From Utricularia gibba (Eukaryota > Streptophyta > Magnoliopsida > Lamiales > Lentibulariaceae), in assembly GCA_002189035.1 (NCBI GenBank), contig CM007989.1:1054001-1118000 (forward strand): a stretch of DNA of 64,000 nt, given 5' to 3'. Both the position numbers and the translations under genes were made by a program. This document shows, piece after piece, positions 39,000 to 49,590 of the stretch; the stretch's first letter is position 1; each line of letters begins with the position of its first letter. The notes under the pieces were generated by a model, which made no database searches, was not told the origin of the DNA, and saw only the letters and a program-made list of their open reading frames with translations.

Positions 39000-40365
39000 T
39001 TAGTTGCCTGTAATCGCCGACATAAACTTTTCTAAAGCCACCACAGACGACCCACCGGGTTTTATCGCCGCCGCAGCAGAGTGCATCATCCCTCGACCCG
39101 ACGCCGCAATTCTACTCCGGCCTTTAACTCCATCAGTTCTCTCACACGCTTCTCGAACTCTGCCGCCGTGATTAAGCCGTCGGCTTCTTCGTCTAATGGC
39201 AACGCTATCCTCAGTTCTTCTACCAGAAAAACTCTGTTCATCCTCTGCTCTGCATACATCGGCAGCCCGATAATTGGAACGCCGTTGGACACCGCTTCCA
39301 GAATTGAGTTGTGGCCACAGTGGGAAACGAACCCGCCCACGGAATTGTGTCCCAGCACCGCCGTCTGCGGCGCCCACGACTTCAGAACAAGCCCCCTGTT
39401 CTTAGTCCTCTGTAAGAAGCCTTCCGGCAGCAATGATTCCAAGTCGGGCTCATCCCCCCCGTGGAGCCCAACTCTGGCGGGTTTCTCACCGCCCATAGGA
39501 ATCTATGACCGCTATTTTCCAACCCCGTGGCCAATTCTCTCAGTTGTCTTCGGGGAAATCTTCCCCTCCGGCCAAAACAGAGAAAAATAACGCTTTTACT
39601 GGGCTGCGTATCGAGCCACTTCAAACACTCGTGGCTCTCACCACCCCCGCCGCCGCCCCACAACATAGGTAAGATGGGGTAAATCGGTGGACTCGGCGCC
39701 TCCGGTACGCACAACCCATTTGTGATGGCTTCAATGGCTCTAAACTCTAGCGCCTGAAAACTGAAAACGACGATTCCAGCTGATTTGCGAAAACTCCTCG
39801 CCATCGCTAGGAAGTGGTTGTAAAGATTACTCTTAGGAAATACCACAATCTTGGGTAAATCTGAAGAGTGTATCAGCGGGCACCCGGGAACATCAACGAC
39901 GCCGTCAAGCTCCGCCATGTCCACGGCGAAAGTGTCGTGCAAAGTCGGCCAATAAAGGCCGAGCGCAAGCCCAGAAGCTCCAGAAGTTTGAAGGAAGTAA
40001 GTGGGTATACCCAAACTAGAAGAAACCTCAAACGCCCAATTGCAGAACATATCCATCGCAAACGCCCTAATTCTCAATTTCTCCGAAATCTGCGTCAGCA
40101 CTAGCCGAAGATTAGGGTTGTTGAGACGGGGGATCTCAAAGAACAGCTCTATATGGTCAAATTTAGACCCCGGTGGAATCTCCGGCATGGGAAGGCGGTG
40201 GTACGTGACTGACGGCGCGGCGGAGAGGTCAGGGGCAGCGGCGGCGGTACTAATAAGGACGACGGAGATCGAGGGGTAGCGTTTCCCGATCAGGATCGCG
40301 AAATCCTTGATCGAGTTCAAGTGTTCCTGAGTTGAGTACAAGACTACCGCGTCGGACATCGCCAT
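39000..40365 (-). CDS. UDP-glycosyltransferase, UGT88-like (copy A), two apparent frameshifts
   Basis: Family-1 glycosyltransferase of the kind that adds sugars to flavonoids or other phenolics in the cytosol. It is one exon of about 455 residues once two single-base breaks are bridged: C7 at 39464-39470 (restoring [16 protein letters not shown]) and C3 at 39090-39092 (restoring [14 protein letters not shown]). UGT88-like signatures include [28 protein letters not shown] and [13 protein letters not shown]. The donor-sugar PSPG box begins [10 protein letters not shown] and ends PMYAEQ. Its position 22, nearly always Trp (HCGWNS), is His here (HCGHNS); the last residue is the usual Gln44. The start was set at [10 protein letters not shown] (40365); MSDAVV at 40359 is equally possible. 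Copy B at 42825 is a tandem duplicate. Confidence 0.85.
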
Positions 40366-41268
40366 GGCTCCCGGAAATGATAGCACACGACGCCTCCAAT
40401 ATAACTACATTCCGACGCCCCCGTTCGTTGCACCTAATTAGTTCGCTGCCGGGTGGTCCCACATTTTCATCGTACACGTCTTCTGTTTCCAGCTACCACC
40501 ATTCATTCCCGCCTTCTTCTAGGGCTATGAGTGTCAGTTAGTACAACACATTTTATCACCCGCAGTTTGATAGTCTCATAGTTGAAATCATATTTTTAAT
40601 TACAAAAATAGAGAATATAATTGATATTATACAAATATTTATTCATAAATTTTAATTTCTAAACATTCTTACTACCTGTATAGTCTTAACAAATCCAAAT
40701 AACAATAATTCATCTATCAAACACGTTTATTTCATCATTTATTTAAACCCAAATCATTTAAATATTAATTGCCTACCAAACGTGGCGTGAGCGAATTGGG
40801 ATTGCACGTTTTCATTATCAAATTTGATCAAACAATCATGCGATTGGTTCCATTAATATCGAAATCTGAAAAATAGAAATACCCTAGATTCAACAAGCGC
40901 TTCCTCTGGATTATATTATAAATTTGGGCATCCTTAATAAAATATATGAAAAAAATGATCACCCTCGATTAAAAATTTTTGAATCAAGATGATCAATTTT
41001 GTAAATGATTCATTACTAGGATGGAGTATATGCCGCTGTTCCTTCACCTTCACTTCATCCTCGTGGGTGTGACGTCAAACATGTGGGATCTCCTTGACTC
41101 TCAATGCCTGTTTGCCAAATATGAACAAATTGACGAGACATCGTCCCAAGGGTGGCATTACGTCAGTATTTAATTAAAAAAATATTCATGGATCTGAAGT
41201 GGAGGGTCCAGAATTCAGACCCAAGAGGAGCATGCCCGAATGGCTCCTTTCAAGTCCGACTTTGCAGG
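40366..41268. other. Spacer upstream of UGT copy A
   Basis: The first ~120 bases share runs with the region upstream of UGT copy B (for example CGACGCCTCCAATATAACTA at about 40390 and 44190), so the duplication includes the promoter. The rest is AT-rich. It ends with TTTGCAGG at 41261-41268, the target-site duplication of the adjacent MITE. Confidence 0.55.
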
Positions 41269-41771
41269 TAGGGATGAAAGTTAAAGCCCAGAATTCGGGC
41301 TTGGGTCTATACATTGATGACCCGAAAGATTGTCGGGCTTTTTGGCCCGAAGCCCTAAGCCCTTAGCGCCGATTGGCCTTCGGGCCATAAAGCCCGACGG
41401 GCCTAAAGCCAATTTAAAAATATGATTTTTATATATGATAATTATAATTATTTTTAATTTTTAATAATTAAAAATCATTTTATATGCATTATTTTATTTT
41501 TAGAATATATAATATGAATTAATAATTTATATAATAATTTTAAATTTTTTTTCTATAAATTATTTAAATAATATTAAAATGTATATTAATGTTTAATAAT
41601 TTTTTAAAATGTTTAATTTATTACATGATAGGCCCGTGGGCCAGGTAGGGCCAGCCCGACCCAATGAATAATCGGGCTAGGGCCATGCTAATCATATTTT
41701 TGTGTAATCGGGCTTTAGCCCGGCCCTAGCCCGAAACTTGACGAGGCCCTCTGAAATAACTTTCATGTCTA
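41269..41771. mobile_element. Non-autonomous hAT-type MITE (503 bp)
   Basis: Terminal inverted repeats TAGGGATGAAAGTTA (41269-41283) and TAACTTTCATGTCTA (41757-41771) match at 13 of 15 positions. They are flanked by a perfect 8-bp direct repeat TTTGCAGG at 41261-41268 and 41772-41779. An 8-bp target duplication and GGGATGAAAG-like ends are typical of plant hAT elements. Inside, GC-rich palindromic blocks rich in GGGCC and CCCGA sit near both ends around an AT-rich core. There is no transposase frame, so it would need a helper. It inserted at the left edge of the duplicated gene fragment. Confidence 0.85.
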
Positions 41772-41779
41772 TTTGCAGG

Positions 41780-42420
41780 TAATGCGTTTCTATTCTGAAT
41801 CTTTTTCTCGCTGGCTGTGGCTGTAGTCAGTGGTTGTAAGAGACTGGTTTATGCCGATTTTGATGAACCAGTTTTCTCGGTTTTGCAGTACGGCATGGTT
41901 TTGAAGACTAGTTGTTCAAGCTTTGCAGGGCTAGCAGCGCCAGCGAGACCTCGCCGCTGGGTTGGTGGCCAATTCCAGTGTAGAGGAGAAAGAGCTTGCC
42001 CATCTTTATGAGCGTCGAAAATTCCCATACCCTGGTGATGAAGCAGCCATGAAAAGAGTTGATTATGTTAAAATTAAGTATATGATGAATCCATCGAGTT
42101 AAATTCACAATAAATATGAATTATATTAAATCAATTAATAATAATTTTATAATTTTTATATATTTGATTATTTTAATTTATAATTCTAATTTAAGATTAT
42201 TTATTATAATACCCGATCTCAAGTCAAAATAGTATTCGATTCAATTAAAATTTGTTTTTTTTTATTTTAGGTAATGATTGAATCATAATTTGATATAATT
42301 TTTACATTAATTTCCATTCAGACCCATATAATTATGAGAAGGAAATTTTGGACAAGATGTTCTAGCACCAAGGCTTGAAGCCATGGTCGCGGTTGAGAAA
42401 TGAGGTGATTGCTGAGGATA
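41780..42420 (+). pseudogene. Broken duplicate of the membrane-protein gene at 45142
   Basis: Bases 41784-42055 match the end of intron 1 and parts of exon 2 of the intact gene at 45142-46156, but the middle of the coding part is missing. The copy jumps from GGGCTAGCAGC to AGACCTCGCCGCTGGG and keeps the region coding RRKFPYPGDEA. An AT-rich insert of about 250 bp (about 42060-42310) interrupts it, and homology returns at 42312-42420 (PYNYEKEILDK-like, then RLRNEVIAE). Exon 1 is not found, and no full reading frame remains. It is the relic of a tandem duplication that also copied the UGT. Confidence 0.8.
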
Positions 42421-42824
42421 CTGAATTCAAAGTTCTCAGCCCTAAAGGTTGAACATCGTGGGGGAGAAAGGATTGCTAACTCCATGGGAATTGGGATGTC
42501 GTTGATTCCCTCACACTGTTCGAAGCAAAGTCTGAGTGCTAACAGATTGAGAGCCAACAACTTATTTCATACAGATGAAACTGCAATCCAAACTCATTCA
42601 GTAACACATAAAGAAAGGAGAATTGAGGGAATCAAGTTTCACACCGCTGCAGGCCACAGTTTCAGATTTCTCTGAATCAACAAGCAATTCATGGTTAGAC
42701 GAAGGAGGCTGCAAGTCAAGTTTTTCTGGGCATTGGCTGGCTGTGTCGTGATAAGTCTACATGTTGCACTAGGGTCGTTCATTATTCATGGGGATGTCGA
42801 AATGTTCACAGCGCACTAGTGAGG

Positions 42825-44175
42825 TTAGTTGCCTGTAATCGACGCGAAGAACTTTTCCATAGCAACCATACACGATCCACCAGCTTTCATCGCCGCCGCT
42901 GCAGAGTGCATCATCTCCTGTGACCGACGCCGCAATTCTACGCCGGCCTTCGACCCCATCAGCTCTCTCACACGCTTCTCCAACTCCGTCGCCGTGATTA
43001 GGCCGTCGGCGTCCTCGTCCAATGGCAACGCCAGCCTCTGTTCCTCCACCAGAAAAACCCTGTTCATCCTCTGCTCTGCATAGAGCGGCAGCCCGATAAT
43101 TGGAACGCCGTTGGCAACCGCTTCCAGAATCGAGTTGTGGCCACAGTGGGAAATGAATCCACCGACAGAAGCGTGCCCCAACACCGCCCTCTGCGGTGCC
43201 CATGACTTCAGAACAAGCCCCCTGTTCCTAGTCCTCTGTAAGAACCCCTCGGGCAGCAATGATTCCAAGTCCGGCTCATCCCCCGCCGCGGAACCCAAAT
43301 CCGGCGGAATTCTCATCGCTATTTTCTAACCCAATGGCCAATTCTCTCAGCTGTCTGCGGGGAAGCACCCCCCTCCGGCCAAAACAGAGAAAAATGACGC
43401 TTTTGCTAGGCTGCGTATCCAGCCACTTCAAACACTCGTGGCTCTCGCCCCCCGCCCCCGCCGCCGCCCCATGACATAGGTAAGATAGGATAAATCGGAG
43501 GAGTCGGCGCCTCTGGTACGCACAACCCATTTGTGATGGCTTCAATGGCTCTGGACCCAAACGCCTGAAAAGTGAAAACGACGATTCCTGTTGATTTGCG
43601 GAGAGTCCTCGCCATCACTAGGAAGTGGTTGTAAAGATTACTCTTAGGAAATACCAAAATCTTTGGTAAATCTGAAGAGTGTATCAGCGGGCAGCCGGGA
43701 ACACCAAAGACGCCGTCAAGCTCCTCAATGTCCACGGCGAAAGTGTCGTGTAAAGTCGGCCAATAAAGGCCAACCGCAAGCCCACCAGCTCCAGGAGTTA
43801 CTATTAAGTACGTAGGTAAACCCAAACTAGTAGAAACCTCAAACGCCCAACAGCAGAACTGATCCATTATAAAAGCCCTAATTCTCAATTTCTCCGAAAT
43901 CTGCGTCAAGGCTAGCCGGAGATTATCGTTGTTGAGACGGGGGATCTCGAAGAGCAACTCTATATGGTTAAAATTAGATCCCGGTGGAATCTCCGGCATG
44001 GGAAGGCAGTGGTACGTGACTGACGGCGCGGCGGAGAGGTCAGGGCAGCGGCAGCGGTACTAATAAGGACGACGGAGATTGAGGGGTGGTGTTTCCCGAT
44101 CAATATCGCGAAATTCTTGATCGAATTCATGTGCTCCTGAGTTGTGTACACGACTACGGCGTCGGTCATGGCCAT
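42825..44175 (-). pseudogene. UDP-glycosyltransferase, UGT88-like (copy B), disrupted
   Basis: Tandem duplicate of the UGT at 39000-40365, about 85-90% alike by eye. Two single-base breaks look like the window-wide G/C-run errors: G3 at 44043-44045 (restores STAAAAPDL) and C6 at 43448-43453. A third lesion is different. Near 43330, copy B lacks 20 bp that copy A has, removing the residues around GHRFLWAV, a conserved UGT segment before the linker, and shifting the frame. The deletion ends in short similar words (GCGGT/GCGAT), suggesting slippage between repeats. The PSPG box is otherwise intact and again reads HCGHNS with His at position 22. Even with the single-base errors corrected, the gene would be non-functional unless the 20-bp gap is also an artefact. 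Confidence 0.75.
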
Positions 44176-45141
44176 GGCTCCCGGAAATGAAATCACTCGA
44201 CGCCTCCAATATAACTACATCCATAAGCGCCGTTGCAGTTCTACCCAATTTTGTAGTCGCAACTTGCAATGCAGTTGTCGTACACGTGCTCCGATCCCAT
44301 CCCCGACAATTTACTCCGGCGGTCCCTTGCGGTAAAAGTGTCCAGCTAACCTAATGCAACACAGTTTCTTACAGTCACCGAACAAGGCGCGATTGCAGGT
44401 TTCATTACCAGTCTTGATCAAACGCGCCCATGCGATTTGTTGCATGTAAGATTCAGCAGGCGCTTCCTTCAGATCTTCCTTCCCTGTGGTTGATCAAATG
44501 GGCAGCATCATCGCCCCAATCTTCAGTTCATACTTGTCGCTGTAAGACGTTCCGGTCAAACCTCTCTGTAATCCACCGACGCCGAATATTCCATGGATAT
44601 GCCAAATGCTTCTCATTGCCAACTGGCCAACTGGGCTTCTGCATGAAACATCTCCGCCCACATAAATTTAATGAATTGACTATATTGAATTTTTTAAATT
44701 TTTAATTTTTAATTTCTATTATTTTATAATAAAATCAAAATTTTATATTTTATTAACTTTATGAATTATTTAATTTATTATATTTTTAAAAACAATAAAT
44801 ATGATATTAATTTTAAAAAATTATAATATTAATTTTTTTGTTTAGTCTAAAATAATATTTATTTTTTATTATATTTGAAATACAATTTTAAATTATAAAA
44901 CACGGCCTTAGAAATGTACGTCACTAAATCTCTTCTTAGAACTCTCCACAACTTTTTTATTTTTTTTTAAATTAAATATATAGATATTTAATTTAATAAA
45001 TAGCAAAGCAAAAAGCTAAAGAAAAAAGTTTAGCAGGGAGCTATGAACGTTCCCAAATTACCCTGTTTCGGGATTTTTAAGATAGATTTTCGGGTGAAAT
45101 AAAAAGAAAAATCAGCTTAAAATCTCCGTCGGCGTGCCTCC
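44176..45141. other. Spacer with duplicated UGT upstream sequence
   Basis: 44190-44470 contains patches shared with the region upstream of UGT copy A. From 44670 to 45060 it is AT-rich. The last ~80 bases are the likely promoter and 5' UTR of the gene at 45142. Confidence 0.5.
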
Positions 45142-46156
45142 ATGGTTCTAAAGCGATACCAGCGCGCTAAAACAGGTGGGATCTGCTTAACCCTCGATTT
45201 GCAACTCCGTGATTATAACTTGCGCCTTTGATTCGTTTTTTGTTCATCGCTTGTTTGAAGGGTTCATTTAGGGGGGGGGGGGGGGCAAATTTAGAGTTCA
45301 TTTATGTTGATTTTCGCGTTGCGTTCCACCTGTTCGACAAAATGCCTAATTGAGCTGTGGTCGTACTGAATTTGGAATGGACATATGCTGTTAATATTAA
45401 TGTTCTTTTCCCAATGTACTGTTCAGTTTTTCTTACATACGATGTTAGACTCTACCTTCCCTGATGAAGGATACAATTCATCTCTGTATATCAAGGAAAT
45501 GGTAGTGTAAAAAGGACAATCTCGCAGACTTAATTTGATGGGGGGTTTCCTGTTTCTATTCTGAATCTTGTTTCTCGCTGGCTGTGGCGGTGGCTGTAGT
45601 CAGTGGTTTTAAAAGGCTGTTTTATACCAATTTTGATGAACCAGTTTTATCATTTTTGTTGTATGACACGGTTTTGAACCATAGATGCTCAAGTTTTGCA
45701 GGGCTAGCAGCTTTGCAGTCATTCAAAGCCGAGAAGTACCTGAAAAAAATAGGACTAGGGAAAGAGGATCACCATTTCTGGAAGCAAATCATCAAAGGGC
45801 TGTTGGGCACCTATGCCCTCTTCGGCGCAGCATGGCTGTACAATGAAACCTCGCCGCTGGGTTGGTGGTCAATGAAGCCCAGGCCAAAGGAGGAGAGAGA
45901 GCTTGCCCATCTCTATGAGCGCCGAAAATTCCCATACCCTGGTGATGAAGCAGCAATGGAAGAGTTCATCGCCAAGGGTGGGATGATCGGAACAGCCATC
46001 GGCCCAAAAGGGATCATTGACTCCGATCCAGACTCGTACAATTATCAGAAGGAATTGCAGGACAAGACGTTTGAGCAGGAAGCCTTGAAGCTGTGGTTGA
46101 GGATGAGAAATGAGGTGATTGCTGAGCTTCAAGAGAAAGGGTTTGATGTTGAGTAG
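45142..46156 (+). CDS. Conserved small single-span membrane protein, function unknown
   Basis: I do not recognise the function. Two exons, 45142-45175 and 45702-46156, give 162 residues. Exon 1 (MVLKRYQRAKT) was chosen because its donor and phase fit exon 2; it is short and less certain. One hydrophobic segment is visible at about residues 41-58 (IIKGLLGTYALFGAAWLY). It is followed by a conserved-looking soluble part (LGWWSMKPRPKEERELAH, then FPYPGDEAAMEEFI) and a charged helical C-terminus. The basic N-terminus and single span would suit a mitochondrial or plastid membrane protein, but that is inference. A degraded duplicate lies at 41780-42420. No frameshift. Confidence 0.65.
45271..45285 (+). 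repeat. G15 homopolymer in intron 1
   Basis: Fifteen consecutive Gs in the intron of the small membrane-protein gene. The true length is uncertain given the G/C-run errors elsewhere in the window. Confidence 0.85.
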
Positions 46157-47285
46157 CTGCATGATATGACTACGAGTATGTGAAAAGGATGATAAACTTG
46201 CCAAATGCAAGCACTCCAAACCGAATGCTGTATCAAAGAGACTAAACCATTGGCTCATGCTCTTCACCACTGCAACTTTTCATGTGTTTTTTCAAGGCTG
46301 AATTGTAACCATATGATCATGCAAATTATTGATTTTTGAGAATATATAGGGTTTGTTCTGTATTTTCAATTTGTGATTTAGGTTATATAGAGGAGAATCA
46401 GTTTTCAAATTATATGAAATTTAAGATTATAAATTTTTTTTGTAAAATAGTATAATAAAATAAATTGTATATTATAAAATTTAATATATCAAATTATTAT
46501 ATAATTTATTATTATGATATAAATATATTTTTAGAGTATATAAAATTAAATAATATGTTATTTAATCATTAAAATATAAAATTAATCACAAACTTTAAAT
46601 ATTTAATTTAATATTAAACAATTAAATATTAGAATTTTTAAAAATTAAATAGAATCAATTTAATAAATTTTGTATACAAAACAGGCTAATATTTAAAATG
46701 ATAAATATTAATTAAATACTTTATTTTGAGTATAAATAATAAAATGAGAATAAGGAGAATAACATAGTTATATCATTAAACCTCTTTTTTGTAAGGATAA
46801 AGATGTAATTTAGTAACCTTTCTATGGCGGCCTTAGCGGGGAGGCAGAGTGCAATTAATGTTGCCGCATTACGCAGCCCCTCCGTTTCTGTTTCCAGTAA
46901 CTCGTTGAGATGTACAGATGCGAGATTCTTTCCCTGAGGTTAGAGCGTCGATAGTGATTGTTTTCTCCATGAATGAATTTTTCTGAGTTGACTTGACTGG
47001 ATTATGCTTTAATTTGATCTTCTGGGTTGATCTTGATCCGGGTTTCTTAGATTTATTATTTTCGTTCGGTAGATTACCGGAACCTGTGTTTGTGTTTCGT
47101 GTTTTCTTTTGATTGAACGATGGTGGTCGTGTTTGTCGTTGACTCTATTCGAGCTTGAGATCTGTTTTCTTTACCGCGGGCTGTATGTCTTCTGAGCAAT
47201 GATGGGTCCTTTGTCTGTGCAGTTTTTGATTGCCAAGTCTAGCCTTCGGGAAGAAGTTTAGTTGAGGTATTCAAATTGGAAGAAA
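46157..47285. other. AT-rich spacer and ARFRP1 leader
   Basis: 46380-46800 is AT-rich with no gene. From about 46820 begins the leader of the GTPase gene. A plausible 5' UTR intron runs from a donor GTTAGAG at 46939 to an acceptor TGTGCAG ending at 47222. Confidence 0.5.
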
Positions 47286-48618
47286 ATGTTTTCTTTGTTT
47301 TATGGGCTATGGAAGTATATGGTCAGCAAGATGGAGTTTCGTGTTCTTATACTTGGAATTGATAAAGCTGGAAAAACGGTACGTTGCTTAACAGCTTTCG
47401 TATTCTGTAGCTTCTCATTGTTGTTCACTATAAGTTTGTGCTCCATCAATTGGAGTTGATGAAGTGGACATATGTGTTGATTTAAAGTTTGTGCTCCATC
47501 AATTGTGAGGAGATATTAGTTTCTCAACAGAAGATGTGGCAGTGCTTGCGATGTATATATACTCTAGATTGCTTTGGCGCATCCGTTTTGTTTGATGTCT
47601 ATATTTTTTCGAATTCCTTGAACTGATATGTCATGACATCGCTCTTGCTGACCCAGAGTTTTGAATCCGTAGACATTGCTGGAGAAAGTGAAATCTCACT
47701 ACTCAGACTCCGAAGGTCTTCCTCCAGACCGTATTGTTCCAACTGTGGGACTAAATATTGGTCGTGCTGAAATGTCTAATACAAAACTTGTATTTTGGGA
47801 CCTGGAGGTCAGGTTGAGACTTTCATTCCCTTCATTATCTTGTTTGGTTATGATTTTGAAAATCTCCGACGAAAGTATGCTTAGTATTCATCTCATACTG
47901 TGTCATTTTTTTGTGGACGATTAAATGGGAATATGTGGCATATGAAATATTTGTATGGTTTCACCAGGCCAGTCTTCGGTCAATTTGGGAAAAATATTAC
48001 GAAGATGCACATGCAGTAATTTTTGTCATTGATGCTGCATGTCATTCCCGTTTTGAGGATTCGAAATCTGCTCTTGGTCAGTGATACAAGTTCTTATCAT
48101 ATCATTATTTTTTCACCAGTGCCTCTTTTATTAATCTCTCCCTAGTTAAGCTTGATTTCACTTTGAATTTGCAGAAAGGGTCCTTCGGCATGAGGATTTG
48201 CAAGGAGCTCCACTCCTGATATTAGCCAACAAGCAGGTATGCTGAAATGAACCAGCAATGTATTGGGAACTTCCACACCAGAGAAATATTAAGACATGCG
48301 TAATTTGCAGGATCTGGAAGATGCTGCACCAGTTGATGAGATTGCGGGGTATCTGGACCTCAAGAAGTTGGATGAGAGAGTTTATTCTTTTCAAGGCATT
48401 TCAGCCGTTAATGGTAAGCAGTCCTGCAATATCTATTACCCGAGCTCCTAGGGAAGTAGCGTGGTCTTGTTATGCTTTATCTCAATTTGATCTTCATTTG
48501 CTTTAAACTTTCCTGCAGATTGGGAATCAAAGAAAGCATAAACTGGCTGGTTAATGCTATACAGAGAAGTAAGCGAACCGAAGTCTTGAGTCGCCGCACA
48601 GGATCAAGCATTGTCTAG
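47286..48618 (+). CDS. ARF-related small GTPase (ARFRP1-like), two apparent frameshifts
   Basis: Small GTPase of the ARF-related protein 1 group, which acts at the trans-Golgi in vesicle trafficking. Exons: 47286-47378, 47673-47812, 47968-48076, 48175-48236, 48311-48413, 48519-48618, about 202 residues. G1 is GIDKAGKT (residues 24-31). G3 reads DLGGQ only if one G is added at 47804-47805. G4 is NKQD, split by an intron after NKQ. The last exon needs one G at 48522-48524, giving WGIKESINWL and a basic tail. The N-terminus is Met-Phe, not Met-Gly, so it cannot be myristoylated, consistent with ARFRP1/ARL3-type proteins that use N-terminal acetylation. Arabidopsis ARLB1 is the likely counterpart. 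Confidence 0.87.
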
Positions 48619-49590
48619 AACTTATAGTGCATTACTCTTCACTCCTACCATTCACACACCTCACCATTTCCGTTTTTTAAAATTTGAAGATGGATTGCAA
48701 CAGTTCGATTTTCTCAAGGTAATGAAGCTCTCATTTTTTCTAGGTTTGGCTAAAGCAAGGCAATTTTTCAGTCAAAATGTGTTGTAAGCGTTTCCATCCA
48801 TGCTTACTTAGCAGGATCTTGCTCTCTGTTACTGCATCCTTTCTGATTATATAGAAAAGTTTGCATCATCTTGCTTGATAAAAGCTACCTCCCTTGGTTT
48901 CATGACTGCATTTTCATTGCGGGGTTATAAACATGCTGATGAGCGCACAGATAGAATAGCTGCTTCTCATATTTGTAAGCTTGTTAAACATGAGTTCTCA
49001 ACTTCATTTTGTTCTTCTTATCTATCTACCTCCATGGTCAGCCACTGCTTTCTACCATCACAGCGGCTTATTGATGCTATGATTTGATTTCTCCTATTGG
49101 AAAATGGGTAGATCCATCATATGATCCCACGAACGTGTAGGTTTTGAATCATCATATCGAATGATCACATCTACAAAAGCACAGAAACAAAATACAAGCT
49201 GTTTCTATGATACAGTGAAGCAAAACCAGATTGATCACACAGGAACAGGAATAGCACTGGGCATGTTCTTCTCCCCATTCCCTTTGGGACATTCCGTGTG
49301 GAGTGGACGAGGGAAGTGGGTTCTAAGAACCATAACCAAACTACACAATTGATGGAATGTGCATCTTAAAATCAATTTTTATGCTTTTAATTAGTAATTT
49401 AATAAATAATATATTTAATTAAATATACATCATGCATTGATAATTAAAAAATATTTTATAAATATGTATTTAAAATATTAATGTAATTCATATATTATAT
49501 ATTTAATATAAATAAAAAACTGAAAATTTATCTAGTATTTTGAGGGAAAAAAAAAAGGAATGGAATTATGTAATTGCAGCTACATCTGGT
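48619..49590. other. Convergent 3' region between ARFRP1 and FAS1
   Basis: The left part is the ARFRP1 3' UTR. 48700-49340 has no recognisable coding sequence. 49350-49550 is AT-rich. Confidence 0.5.

Noticed and set aside
41640-41771. GGGCC/CCCGA-rich blocks near 41330 and 41640-41750 considered as promoter site II clusters
   Set aside because: They lie inside the terminal inverted repeats of the MITE and mirror each other, so they are element subterminal repeats.
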